Source: Verrucomicrobiota bacterium (GTDB lineage Bacteria > Verrucomicrobiota > Verrucomicrobiia > Limisphaerales > J093). From it: DNA of 7,034 nt. The DNA is taken from contig RFJD01000445.1 of NCBI GenBank assembly GCA_003695015.1, positions 1 through 7,034 of the forward strand, written 5' to 3'. Numbering within the stretch: the stretch's first letter is position 1; the number at the start of each line of letters is the position of its first letter. The notes under the pieces were generated by a model. It was given only the letters and a program-made list of their open reading frames with translations. It ran no database searches and had not been told where the DNA came from. The translations under genes were made by a program, and so were the position numbers. Below, piece after piece: positions 1-6,264 of this stretch.

Positions 1-22
1 CGCGCCTCGGTTCCTGCGGCAT
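1..22 (-). CDS. Possible 5' end of the next operon gene, cut by the window edge
   Basis: An ATG at 22, with a GAGG at good spacing, opens a frame reading MPQEPRR before the window ends. Its position 23 nt after the previous stop and on the same strand fits another operon member. Seven residues allow no family assignment. By analogy with ACIII clusters an ActD-, ActF- or oxidase-subunit gene could follow, but nothing in these bases shows it. Confidence 0.3.
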
Positions 23-27
23 GGTGG

Positions 28-31
28 CCTC
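28..31 (-). promoter_or_regulatory. Possible ribosome-binding site for the next gene
   Basis: GAGG lies 5 nt before an ATG at 22, in the 23-nt gap after the stop of the coiled-coil protein gene. It is short and GC-rich, so it could be chance. Confidence 0.35.
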
Positions 32-45
32 GGGCGCCGAGCCGA

Positions 46-840
46 TCAGGAACCCCGCCCCACCGCCACCGGCGCGATGCCCGCTTCGACGTCCTTCAGA
101 CGAGCCGTTTTGCCGGCGGTGACCGTGACATCCGGTCCATCCCGCAGCCGCCGCACCCATCCATTCGATCCGGGTGTCAGCCACTTGAGCTTGTAGTCGC
201 CGGTCGGAATGTGACGAAACCGGTAACGGCCCTGCTCATCGGTCACCGTCTCGAACTCGACACCATGCTTGACCGAACGCAGCAGCAGAAACCCGGAAGA
301 CTCCAGCCGTACCAACCGAACCCGGCACCCGGGCAGTGGCTTGCCCTTCCACAAGATCCGCCCTTCGGCGTCGCCGAACTCGACCGGCGGCTCCACTGTC
401 ACCTGACCGGGAACGGCTTTGGCCGCCGCCGGCTTGGCTGCGGCCGGGGCGGGGGTCGGCGGCCGCGGTGCCGGGGCGGCAACACTCTCCGACGGCCGGC
501 TCGGACCCGACGGCGGTGCCGGGGCGACGCCGGGAGCCGGTTTCGGGCTTTCCAGCAATTCCCGGCGCAATTCCTCCAACACCTCGCGTTTGATCTCCTG
601 TTTGAGCCGCTCGTGGGCTTGGTTTACTTCCGCGGCGGCGTCACCGAGTTGTTGGCACAACTCGGCCAAAACCTCCCGCTTGATCTGCTGTTTGAGGGCC
701 TGGAGCTCGGACGCCGACAACGTCTCCTTCCCGCCAGCCCGCAAATCTGCCGGGCTCAGCCCCAGAGCCAGCCCCAAGATCCAAGCCAGGACCATGGCCG
801 GCGCCCGTCGCCCTCCGCCGATGCATTGGCGTTTACTCAT
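46..840 (-). CDS. Exported protein with duplicated coiled coil, Pro/Ala linker and carboxypeptidase-regulatory-like domain
   Basis: Function unknown; I do not recognise a named family. The protein is 264 residues. Residues 1-36 look like a signal peptide (basic start, then AMVLAWILGLALGLSPA). Residues 40-98 are charged and helical and contain the near-identical units LKQQIKREVLAEL (49-61) and LKQEIKREVLEEL (79-91), 30 residues apart, likely forming a coiled coil. Residues 99-148 are a low-complexity Pro/Ala/Ser linker. Residues 150-255 resemble a carboxypeptidase-regulatory-like beta sandwich (EGRILWKGKPLPGCRVRL, then DEQGRYRFRHIPTGDYKL). No heme, Fe-S or copper motif is seen. The ATG at 840 overlaps the NrfD stop by 8 bp and has its own AAGGA, so co-translation with the complex is likely. 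It could be a periplasmic structural or assembly subunit, or a tether to the cell envelope; both are inference. Confidence 0.85.
   Translation of the reverse strand: MSKRQCIGGGRRAPAMVLAWILGLALGLSPADLRAGGKETLSASELQALKQQIKREVLAELCQQLGDAAAEVNQAHERLKQEIKREVLEELRRELLESPKPAPGVAPAPPSGPSRPSESVAAPAPRPPTPAPAAAKPAAAKAVPGQVTVEPPVEFGDAEGRILWKGKPLPGCRVRLVRLESSGFLLLRSVKHGVEFETVTDEQGRYRFRHIPTGDYKLKWLTPGSNGWVRRLRDGPDVTVTAGKTARLKDVEAGIAPVAVGRGS
568..696 (-). repeat. Two-copy internal repeat, period 90 bp, encoding the coiled-coil unit
   Basis: The segment at 671-696 and the segment at 581-606 match at 23 of 26 bases and lie exactly 90 bp apart. They encode the shared core LKQ(Q/E)IKREVL in the coiled-coil region of the exported protein. 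The DNA-level similarity suggests a fairly recent in-frame duplication, or conservation of codons in both copies. Confidence 0.75.
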
Positions 841-2143
841 GCTTCTGTCCTTCTTTGATTTCCCAGACCGAGATGCAGGGATAGAGACGGAAAAAGAGGA
901 AAAAGGCGAGGGCAAATCCGGCGCACCAGGAGGCCAACACACTCCATTCGACCCAGGAGGGCTTGTAGTGCCCCACTCCCCAGGACAGGAACGGATGAGC
1001 CTTGGTGGGAACCACGATGAGGTACCGCTCCAGCCACATGCCCAGCAACACGGCGGAGGCGGCGAAGGTCATCCACCCGGGTGTCCGGGTTCGTTTGCGG
1101 CACAACACGGCCATGGGAATGACCAGGCAGGCCACGATCATGCCCCAAAACGGCCAGGCATAAGCGCCCACGAACTTGTCCATCCAGACGACCCGTTCGG
1201 TGGGGCTGCGGCCCAGATAGGTGATGAGGTACTCGCCGAAGGTGAAATAGGTCCACAGGCAGCACATGACCAAAAACAGTTGTCCCAGGTAATCGTAAAT
1301 GTGGGGCGTGAGGTACTTCTCCAGCCGCCAGGCCCGCCGCATGATGGTCATCGCCACCACCAACGCCCCGATCCCGGAGTAGATGGCGCCCACGACGAAA
1401 TAGGGGCCGAAGATCGTGGAGTGCCACATGGGATTCGCCGTGGTGGCGAAAATCCACGAAACGACCGTGTGAACCGAGACGGCAATGGGGGTGATGAGGA
1501 CCGCCATCACCGCCACCGCCTTTTCCAAGACCGCCGCCTGCCGGGCGGTTCCCGTCCAGCCCAGGGCGCCTATCCGGTACAGCCACCGTTTGAAAGGCCC
1601 GGCCTCCGTGAGCTTGTCGCGGCACAATGCAATGTCCGGGATCAACGGCAGGTAGAGGTAGGTGGCCGAGCCCACCAGGTAGGTGCTGATGCAGATCACA
1701 TCCCAGAGGATCGGCGAGGTCAGATGCGGGAAGTGGATCACGTTGAGCAGGCGGTCCGGCCGGCCCAAATCCACCACCACACTCATCGCCCCGAATGGCA
1801 GCGAAAACAGCGTGATCGCCTCCGCCACCCGGGTCAGGGGGTAACGCCAGCGGGCCTTGGTCAACCGCAGGATCGCCGAAACGAGTGTCCCGGCATGGGA
1901 GATGCCGATGAAAAACACGAAGTTGATGATGTAGAATCCCCAGAACACCGGGGCATTCATCCCGGTGACCCCCAAACCCCGGTGAATCTGCCACGCCCAA
2001 GCCACCAACCCCCACACGAACACGGCCGCCAGCAGCACCACGCTGGCCCACCAGACCCGACCCGGCGGACGACGCAGGGGCGCCAGGATGTCCCGTTCGA
2101 TCTCTTGGTCGCTGAGCTTGGGGTTGGGAGGCGTCGCTTCCAT
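833..2143 (-). CDS. nrfD: NrfD/PsrC-family integral membrane subunit (ActC/QrcD-like quinone-binding subunit)
   Basis: Polytopic membrane subunit of 436 residues. About ten hydrophobic segments can be drawn: near 31-53, 64-91, 106-126, 146-168, 204-232, 242-268, 282-310, 327-347, 357-379 and 398-421. Ten helices match ActC and long NrfD proteins rather than the eight-helix PsrC core. Sequence signatures of the ACIII/Qrc branch include NFVFFIGISHAGTL (74-87, with His83), VDLGRPDR (124-131), HTVVSWIF (225-232) and a C-terminal YPCISVWEIKE (421-431). The family binds menaquinol or ubiquinol near the periplasmic side and couples to the four-cluster subunit; direction and proton coupling are not readable from sequence. 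The start ATG at 2143 has no clear Shine-Dalgarno, so it probably depends on coupling with the Fe-S gene 10 bp upstream. Its last codons overlap the next gene by 8 bp. Only one NrfD protein is present in the window, while ACIII normally also has ActF. Confidence 0.95.
   Translation of the reverse strand: MEATPPNPKLSDQEIERDILAPLRRPPGRVWWASVVLLAAVFVWGLVAWAWQIHRGLGVTGMNAPVFWGFYIINFVFFIGISHAGTLVSAILRLTKARWRYPLTRVAEAITLFSLPFGAMSVVVDLGRPDRLLNVIHFPHLTSPILWDVICISTYLVGSATYLYLPLIPDIALCRDKLTEAGPFKRWLYRIGALGWTGTARQAAVLEKAVAVMAVLITPIAVSVHTVVSWIFATTANPMWHSTIFGPYFVVGAIYSGIGALVVAMTIMRRAWRLEKYLTPHIYDYLGQLFLVMCCLWTYFTFGEYLITYLGRSPTERVVWMDKFVGAYAWPFWGMIVACLVIPMAVLCRKRTRTPGWMTFAASAVLLGMWLERYLIVVPTKAHPFLSWGVGHYKPSWVEWSVLASWCAGFALAFFLFFRLYPCISVWEIKEGQKHE
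848..852 (-). promoter_or_regulatory. Ribosome-binding site of the coiled-coil protein gene
   Basis: AAGGA lies 7 nt before the ATG at 840, inside the 3' end of the NrfD gene. It supports that ATG (MSKRQC, followed by a signal peptide) over an upstream in-frame start at 942, which would overlap NrfD by more than 100 bp. Confidence 0.65.
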
Positions 2144-2153
2144 GGGGCAAAGG

Positions 2154-2852
2154 TCATTTCAGGCCGCGCAACCCGGCCCGGGCTTTCAGGTAGGCCACCT
2201 TCGGTTTGGTGCCCAGTTCCTCCAGGTAGGTGAAGGAGCGTTGATCCCGGCGCAGCCGGGACACCTCGCTGGCGGGATCATCCAAATCGCCGAAAACGAT
2301 GGCCTCGGTGGGGCATGCCTCCACACATGCCGGCACGTACTCTCCCGGCCGAAGGGGGCGTCCCTCCAGTTTGGCCTGTTCCTTGGCCAACTGGAGGCGG
2401 TGATGACAGAGGGTGCATTTCTCGGTCACGCCCTTGTCCCGCAATTCGACGTCGGGGTTGGTGGCCCTGGATGTCTGCCCCGGCCAGCGGGGCAGGTACC
2501 AGTTGAACCACTTCATGGTGTAGGGGCAGGCATTGACGCAGAAACGGCAGCCGATGCAGCGCCAATAGATTTGCGCCACCGTGCCGTCCGGGCTGAGGTA
2601 AGTGGCCGAAACTGGGCAAACAAAGGTACAGGGCGGATCATCGCAGTGCTGGCACATCATGGGCGTGAGCCGGGCCGAGACGTGCGGATACTCGCCCTCG
2701 ATTTCGGGCAGGAACTGCAGCCACCGGATGAGCCGGTCGTCGGCAGCTTCCTGCGGCGAGCCCAGCGCCAGGTTGTTTTCCGTGCTGCAGGCCACCGCGC
2801 AAGCTTGGCAGTGGATGCAGCGGTCCAAATCGATCACCATGCCCCAACGCAT
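2154..2852 (-). CDS. Four-cluster ferredoxin-like electron-transfer subunit (ActB2/QrcC/PsrB-like)
   Basis: Iron-sulfur subunit of 232 residues that wires the membrane quinone site to the periplasmic partners. Sixteen cysteines form four sites in the DmsB/PsrB pattern: C12, C15, C18 and C22; C67, C70, C75 and C79; C99, C102, C105 and C109; C146, C149, C176 and C180. As in the family, the clusters are expected to be bound by cysteines from paired motifs. All sixteen ligands are present, so four [4Fe-4S] clusters are possible, whereas ACIII and Qrc have been described with one [3Fe-4S] cluster. It has no signal peptide; by analogy it is probably exported with the Tat-bearing Mo-family partner. 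The start at MRWGMVIDLD is fixed by the GGAGG and by starting directly at the first ferredoxin motif. It overlaps the upstream stop by one base, and the NrfD gene follows after 10 bp. Confidence 0.95.
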   Translation of the reverse strand: MRWGMVIDLDRCIHCQACAVACSTENNLALGSPQEAADDRLIRWLQFLPEIEGEYPHVSARLTPMMCQHCDDPPCTFVCPVSATYLSPDGTVAQIYWRCIGCRFCVNACPYTMKWFNWYLPRWPGQTSRATNPDVELRDKGVTEKCTLCHHRLQLAKEQAKLEGRPLRPGEYVPACVEACPTEAIVFGDLDDPASEVSRLRRDQRSFTYLEELGTKPKVAYLKARAGLRGLK

Positions 2853-4873
2853 CAGAGTGCCTCCACGTTGACCTTGGTTTGCGTCCACAACGGCCGCTCC
2901 GCCTCGGCGGCCCATTTCACCAGCTCGGCCGGATTGCCGCCCACCTTCCCGGCAAACGCCCCCAGAGTGTGTCCCAACCCCAGGGGCACACAGACCGCGT
3001 CCGGGGGCACGCCGGCGTAGAGTTTCGCCCGTGCGTGGATGGTGCCCACTTCACTGGAGAGCTTGACCAGTTGGCGGTCGGCCACCCCCAGTTCCCGTGC
3101 CGTCTCGGGGTTGATTTCCACGGTGGTCTCCCACCATTGCCGCAGGTGCGGCCCGACGGCAGAGATCAGGTAAGGCAGGTGGCCTCCCGTCATTCGCAAC
3201 AGCGCCAGCGGGGTCTCCAGCAGCAGATGGAAGCGGCCGGCCGAGTAGGACGGGGCGGTCCATTCGGGGACCGAGAAGGTGAAGGGGCGGGCGGCTGCCG
3301 GGGCGACTTCCAGCTCCGCCACCAACGCCTCCGCATCGGTGGGCATCGGCGAGGCAAGCTTGGGGGCCAGCCGCCGGGCCACCCGCAGCGCCAGATCCAG
3401 CGGATCAGGACACTCGGCCGGGGCGGGCATCACCGGCGCCACCTCGCGCACACGAACCTGGCCGCCATCCACGCTCACGAACCGGGCCCGGCGCTCGGCC
3501 GGCGGAGCGACGGGCAACACCAGGTCGGCCAGCCGGGCCGTCTCCTGATAAACGTCGGTGAAGACCACCAAGCGCCGGACGTGCTGGAGCGCCTTGCGCC
3601 AGCGCGCCGGTTCAGGGGTGGCAAAGGCCGGGTTGGCCCGGTAAACCAGCAGCAGATCGATCTGTCCGCCCGCAATGGCCGCCGGAACGGCCTCGGCCGG
3701 ACCGGGGCGATGGGCGCCGGACTTCCAGCGCAGCTCCGGTTCCGGCAGCCAACCTCCCTGTTCGCCCACCCGTCCCAACAGCGCGTTCAGAAGCGCCACG
3801 GGGCGCTGGTCTGCAAGCCGCCGCCGCGGCCCCAGACACAACCATCGCCGATCCGCCAAATACTCGACCAACCGCGCCACCGCCCCGACTTGGACGCCCG
3901 CCTGCTCGCAGGCCCCCGGAATGTCGAACCGTCCCAATCCGGCCACCAAGGCGTCGAATCCCGGCAACCGGGCGGCGGAGGGATGCCACCCCTTGTTCTT
4001 CACCAACATGGCGGCCATGGCGAGAGCCACCAGCGGTTCCCGCCCCACCCGGCACGGCAACCATTCGTCCGCACGCATCGAACTCAAGTCCAGTCGCGGC
4101 CCCACCGTCACGACCTCCGGCCGGATCTTGCGTTCCTGCCATTGCTTCAACGCCTCCTGGGTCCGCACCGGCGGCATGAGCGCCTGCAGGAAATCAAACC
4201 CGAACGCCAACACCCCGGCCGCCTCGGCCAAATCCGGGGTCCACCGCGCCCATCCTGTTGCTTCCTGGAAGGCATCGACCGGCCCATCCCCGTGAACCCA
4301 GTCCTCCCAAGCCACGTGGGGAGCCGCCAACGCCGCTCCCAACCGCATCCAAGCCCGGCTGGCCAGTTCCCCGTCCTCACTGACCAAGACGGCCACCCGG
4401 CCGCGGGCTTCCTCCAGCCAGGATGCCAGCCGTTCTTCCGCCTCCTCCGCCCCCAACGCCGTCCAGCGGTCCCCGCCCCGCCCCCCGTCGCGAGCCATCG
4501 GAACCCGTATCCGGTCCGGGTGGACCAGTTGTTGGGGCAGAGTGTAGGCCCGAAGGCACGGCTTGGGCTCGATCGGCCGCACCCCCACGACCCAATCCCC
4601 CACTTTTCGCAGCAGCAGCTCGCAGCCGGCGGGGCACTCGCCGCAGGCCGAGGGCAGCAACGCTTCCGGCAACGCCCGATGCACCCCTCCGGCCTCCTGC
4701 CAAGCCACCGGCCCCGGAGCTTTCGGCAGCACCCCCGCCGAGAGAGCGGCCAGCCCGCCGGCGCCCGCCAACAAAAACGAGCGCCGGCTCATCCGACGGC
4801 CATCCCCCGCGGGACCCGGGGACGAAACGAGCGGGGAAGCAGGTGGAAGCTCAGGGGACATCTCGCTTTTCAT
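2852..4873 (-). CDS. Molybdopterin-oxidoreductase-family large subunit, Tat-exported (ActB1/QrcB-like)
   Basis: Large periplasmic subunit of 673 residues in the DMSO reductase superfamily. A Tat signal is clear: SRRSFLL at 29-35 followed by a hydrophobic, Ala/Gly-rich stretch. Four cysteines, C77, C80, C84 and C106 (CX2CX3CX21C), can hold an N-terminal [4Fe-4S] cluster, and Arg108 sits near the place of the usual Lys/Arg electron-transfer residue. The C-terminal part (about 545-640) fits the molybdopterin-dinucleotide-binding domain, with AVGPHLRQWWE at 572-582. It is much shorter than PsrA/TtrA-type catalytic subunits, and region 186-203, where a metal ligand would be expected, contains no Cys or Ser, only Asp. 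This resembles ActB and QrcB, which are not thought to act as molybdoenzymes. ATG 4873 follows the pentaheme gene by 12 bp without a clear Shine-Dalgarno. ATG 4792 (MSRRSF) is an alternative start. The stop overlaps the Fe-S gene. Confidence 0.93.
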   Translation of the reverse strand: MKSEMSPELPPASPLVSSPGPAGDGRRMSRRSFLLAGAGGLAALSAGVLPKAPGPVAWQEAGGVHRALPEALLPSACGECPAGCELLLRKVGDWVVGVRPIEPKPCLRAYTLPQQLVHPDRIRVPMARDGGRGGDRWTALGAEEAEERLASWLEEARGRVAVLVSEDGELASRAWMRLGAALAAPHVAWEDWVHGDGPVDAFQEATGWARWTPDLAEAAGVLAFGFDFLQALMPPVRTQEALKQWQERKIRPEVVTVGPRLDLSSMRADEWLPCRVGREPLVALAMAAMLVKNKGWHPSAARLPGFDALVAGLGRFDIPGACEQAGVQVGAVARLVEYLADRRWLCLGPRRRLADQRPVALLNALLGRVGEQGGWLPEPELRWKSGAHRPGPAEAVPAAIAGGQIDLLLVYRANPAFATPEPARWRKALQHVRRLVVFTDVYQETARLADLVLPVAPPAERRARFVSVDGGQVRVREVAPVMPAPAECPDPLDLALRVARRLAPKLASPMPTDAEALVAELEVAPAAARPFTFSVPEWTAPSYSAGRFHLLLETPLALLRMTGGHLPYLISAVGPHLRQWWETTVEINPETARELGVADRQLVKLSSEVGTIHARAKLYAGVPPDAVCVPLGLGHTLGAFAGKVGGNPAELVKWAAEAERPLWTQTKVNVEAL
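2860..2864 (-). promoter_or_regulatory. Ribosome-binding site deciding the Fe-S subunit start
   Basis: GGAGG lies 7 nt before the ATG at 2852 and within the last codons of the Mo-family gene. It supports that ATG over an in-frame upstream extension reaching 2915, which would add 21 residues unlike the family. The TGATG arrangement suggests termination-reinitiation coupling. Confidence 0.8.
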
Positions 4874-4885
4874 GGGGTGGAAGGG

Positions 4886-5512
4886 TCAATGGTGACAGGC
4901 CAGACAGTCGGTGCTGACCTTTTCCTTCAAGTGGCAATCCACACAACGATTCATGCCCGGCAGATGCGTGGGGAACTCGGCCCGGGTCACCGGCTGATCA
5001 CGCCGGTTCATGTCGCCGTGGCAGACGGCGCAATCCAGATGGGCGATGGTCACATGGCGCCGGTGCGAAAAAAACACATGCCGCGGCGCGCGCTGGAACT
5101 GTTTCCAAGGGATCTCCTCGCCCGCCTTCAAATAGCGGGCCAACTCGGGCGGCGTGGGCGCCGCCCACCGGTTTGTCCCGCCCGCGGCCGCCGCCGCGAC
5201 GGCGTTCGTGTCCGCTTCGGCAGCGGACCCCGGCGGCGGGATCAGCAGGTGGCAGCTTGCGCAAAAGCTGGTGGGCGGGAGCCCGGCGTGAGTGCCGGTC
5301 TCGGCGCCGAAGTGACAGGCGGTGCACTCCATGTGCAGCGCCAGGTGTTTCTGATGCGAATAGGCCACCGGCTGCGAGCGGTCCCGCCACGGTTCCGGCC
5401 ATGGGTAGCCGGTGGCCGCGCTCAGGACGGCCAAAAGCCACACACCCGCCACCGCCACCGGCACGGCCGCCACCAGCCAGACCCACCACCCTTGCGATCG
5501 GGACCTCGTCAT
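4886..5512 (-). CDS. Membrane-anchored pentaheme cytochrome c (ActA/QrcA-like, cytochrome c7/c3 family)
   Basis: Multiheme electron conduit of 208 residues. An N-terminal hydrophobic helix (about 9-31) anchors it, with the hemes in the periplasm. Five CXXCH motifs are visible: C63-H67, C84-H88, C161-H165, C190-H194 and C203-H207, the last ending one residue before the stop. YSHQKH (51-56) and FSHRRH (148-153) supply distal His ligands in the style of c3/c7 cytochromes, implying bis-His, low-potential hemes. Hemes 2 and 3 are separated by about 73 residues that include an Ala-rich stretch (98-114), so the protein looks like a two-heme and a three-heme half joined by a linker. ActA of ACIII has five hemes and QrcA six, so heme count favours ActA. 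The start is well supported by the GGAGG 4 nt upstream and the ATGA overlap. The Mo-family gene follows after 12 bp. Confidence 0.93.
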   Translation of the reverse strand: MTRSRSQGWWVWLVAAVPVAVAGVWLLAVLSAATGYPWPEPWRDRSQPVAYSHQKHLALHMECTACHFGAETGTHAGLPPTSFCASCHLLIPPPGSAAEADTNAVAAAAAGGTNRWAAPTPPELARYLKAGEEIPWKQFQRAPRHVFFSHRRHVTIAHLDCAVCHGDMNRRDQPVTRAEFPTHLPGMNRCVDCHLKEKVSTDCLACHH

Positions 5513-6168
5513 TCTTCCTCCTCGTACACCTTCAAGTCCTGCAGGCTGATCAGGTACGCTATCACATCCCGCACGTCCGTCTCGGAAAGGCGGTCCCGCC
5601 AGCCCGGCATCGGCAACGGGGCCACGCCTGCCGGGTCCTTCCGCTGAGCCGGATTGCCGTCGAGAATGATGCGGACCACGTTGGCATACTGCACCCCCAC
5701 GAGTCGCTGGCGGTCGATGCCCAGGTCTTCATCCGCGTCCAACGGAATCCCCTCGTTGAGCGCCTCCAAAGCCGCGGCATGCGAGTCTGCATCCCGCAGG
5801 AACAGGCGCTGGCTGATGTTGTTCAACTGCGGGAAGGTCCCGCGCTGGTAATTGGGGTTGATGACCCCACCCTTGCCGTCCACCCCGTGGCAAACCGCGC
5901 AGCCCGCCCGCCGGTACACCTCCCGCCCGTGCTCCACCGGTGTGGGCTGCGTGGCTTGGGGGCGGACCGGCGGGCCGGCCGGGTCCAGCAGGGTGCGCGA
6001 ACGCGGGCTCTCGGCGTACCGCACATACACGGCGGGACTCCAAGCCCACGCTTGCACGGCCAACACCAGATAGAAGGCCAGCAGTCCTCCGCCCACACAC
6101 CCCAGCACCAAAAGGATGCGCCCCGGCACCGGGTCCCGTGAGTCTGGCTTCTTGGCGGGATTGGACAT
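5509..6168 (-). CDS. Membrane-anchored monoheme cytochrome c (ActE-like position)
   Basis: Class I-type c cytochrome of 219 residues, likely an electron-transfer subunit or docking cytochrome of the complex. A single hydrophobic segment at about residues 18-43 has no obvious cleavage site and probably anchors the protein, leaving the heme domain in the periplasm. The heme c motif is C90-A-V-C93-H94, and Met187 in PLPMPGW is the likely sixth ligand. The C-terminal helix (DVRDVIAYLISLQ) is typical of the fold. The protein ends in a run of four Glu whose codons, GAG GAG GAA GAA, also supply the ribosome-binding site of the next gene, and the stop overlaps that gene's ATG. The start at 6168 puts the charged N-terminus just before the membrane helix but has no clear Shine-Dalgarno. 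An in-frame ATG at 6237 would add 23 residues. Monoheme ActE is a standard ACIII part, although ActE is often a lipoprotein and no lipobox is seen here. Confidence 0.9.
   Translation of the reverse strand: MSNPAKKPDSRDPVPGRILLVLGCVGGGLLAFYLVLAVQAWAWSPAVYVRYAESPRSRTLLDPAGPPVRPQATQPTPVEHGREVYRRAGCAVCHGVDGKGGVINPNYQRGTFPQLNNISQRLFLRDADSHAAALEALNEGIPLDADEDLGIDRQRLVGVQYANVVRIILDGNPAQRKDPAGVAPLPMPGWRDRLSETDVRDVIAYLISLQDLKVYEEEE
5517..5521 (-). promoter_or_regulatory. Ribosome-binding site of the pentaheme cytochrome gene
   Basis: GGAGG sits 4 nt before the ATG at 5512, inside the Glu codons that end the monoheme cytochrome gene. With the ATGA overlap this points to translational coupling of the two cytochromes. 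Confidence 0.7.
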
Positions 6169-6213
6169 GGCGACGATGAGGAACGAGCGGAGGCGCGCCC
6201 CATCCCCCCCTTC

Positions 6214-6230
6214 GCCGGCGTCACGCCGGC
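6214..6230 (-). other. GC-rich stem-loop in the only real intergenic gap
   Basis: A perfect 7-bp inverted repeat, GCCGGCG / CGCCGGC, encloses a 3-nt loop between the cupredoxin stop and the cytochrome c start. It is directly flanked by a second palindrome, GGCATGCC at 6228-6235, and a third, GGAGCTCC, lies at 6246-6253. No T-run follows the stem on the transcribed strand; a G-run follows instead, so it is not a standard intrinsic terminator. It could be an RNA-processing or stability hairpin that sets cupredoxin and cytochrome levels apart, or chance in GC-rich DNA. If the cytochrome started at the ATG at 6237, the stem would be coding. Confidence 0.35.
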
Positions 6231-6264
6231 ATGCCATCGGGGACAGGAGCTCCGCCCGGCAGGG

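Noticed and set aside
841..942. Upstream in-frame extension of the coiled-coil protein to an ATG at 942
   Set aside because: It would add 34 residues without a signal pattern and overlap NrfD deeply. The ATG at 840 has an AAGGA and a signal peptide directly after it.
837..2150. Second minus-strand frame of 437 codons through the NrfD gene
   Set aside because: Same strand but shifted. It reads as Gly/His/Pro-rich nonsense, while the other frame carries conserved NrfD signatures.
419..2233. Open frame of 604 codons on the plus strand, antisense to NrfD and the coiled-coil gene
   Set aside because: Low-complexity Arg/Gly/Pro/His composition with no membrane or domain pattern. The opposite strand encodes a clear ten-helix NrfD protein.
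2853..2915. Upstream in-frame extension of the Fe-S subunit
   Set aside because: The added 21 residues overlap the Mo-family gene and lack family similarity. GGAGG at 2860-2864 points to the ATG at 2852.
2879..5647. Very long open frame of 922 codons on the plus strand, antisense to the Mo-family and pentaheme genes
   Set aside because: It lies opposite well-supported genes, is rich in Arg, Pro, Gly and His as expected for antisense GC-rich DNA, and shows no domain or signal. Long antisense frames are common at this base composition.
6214..6230. Intrinsic terminator after the cupredoxin gene
   Set aside because: The stem is short and is followed by a G-run, not a T-run, on the transcribed strand, so the standard terminator form is absent.
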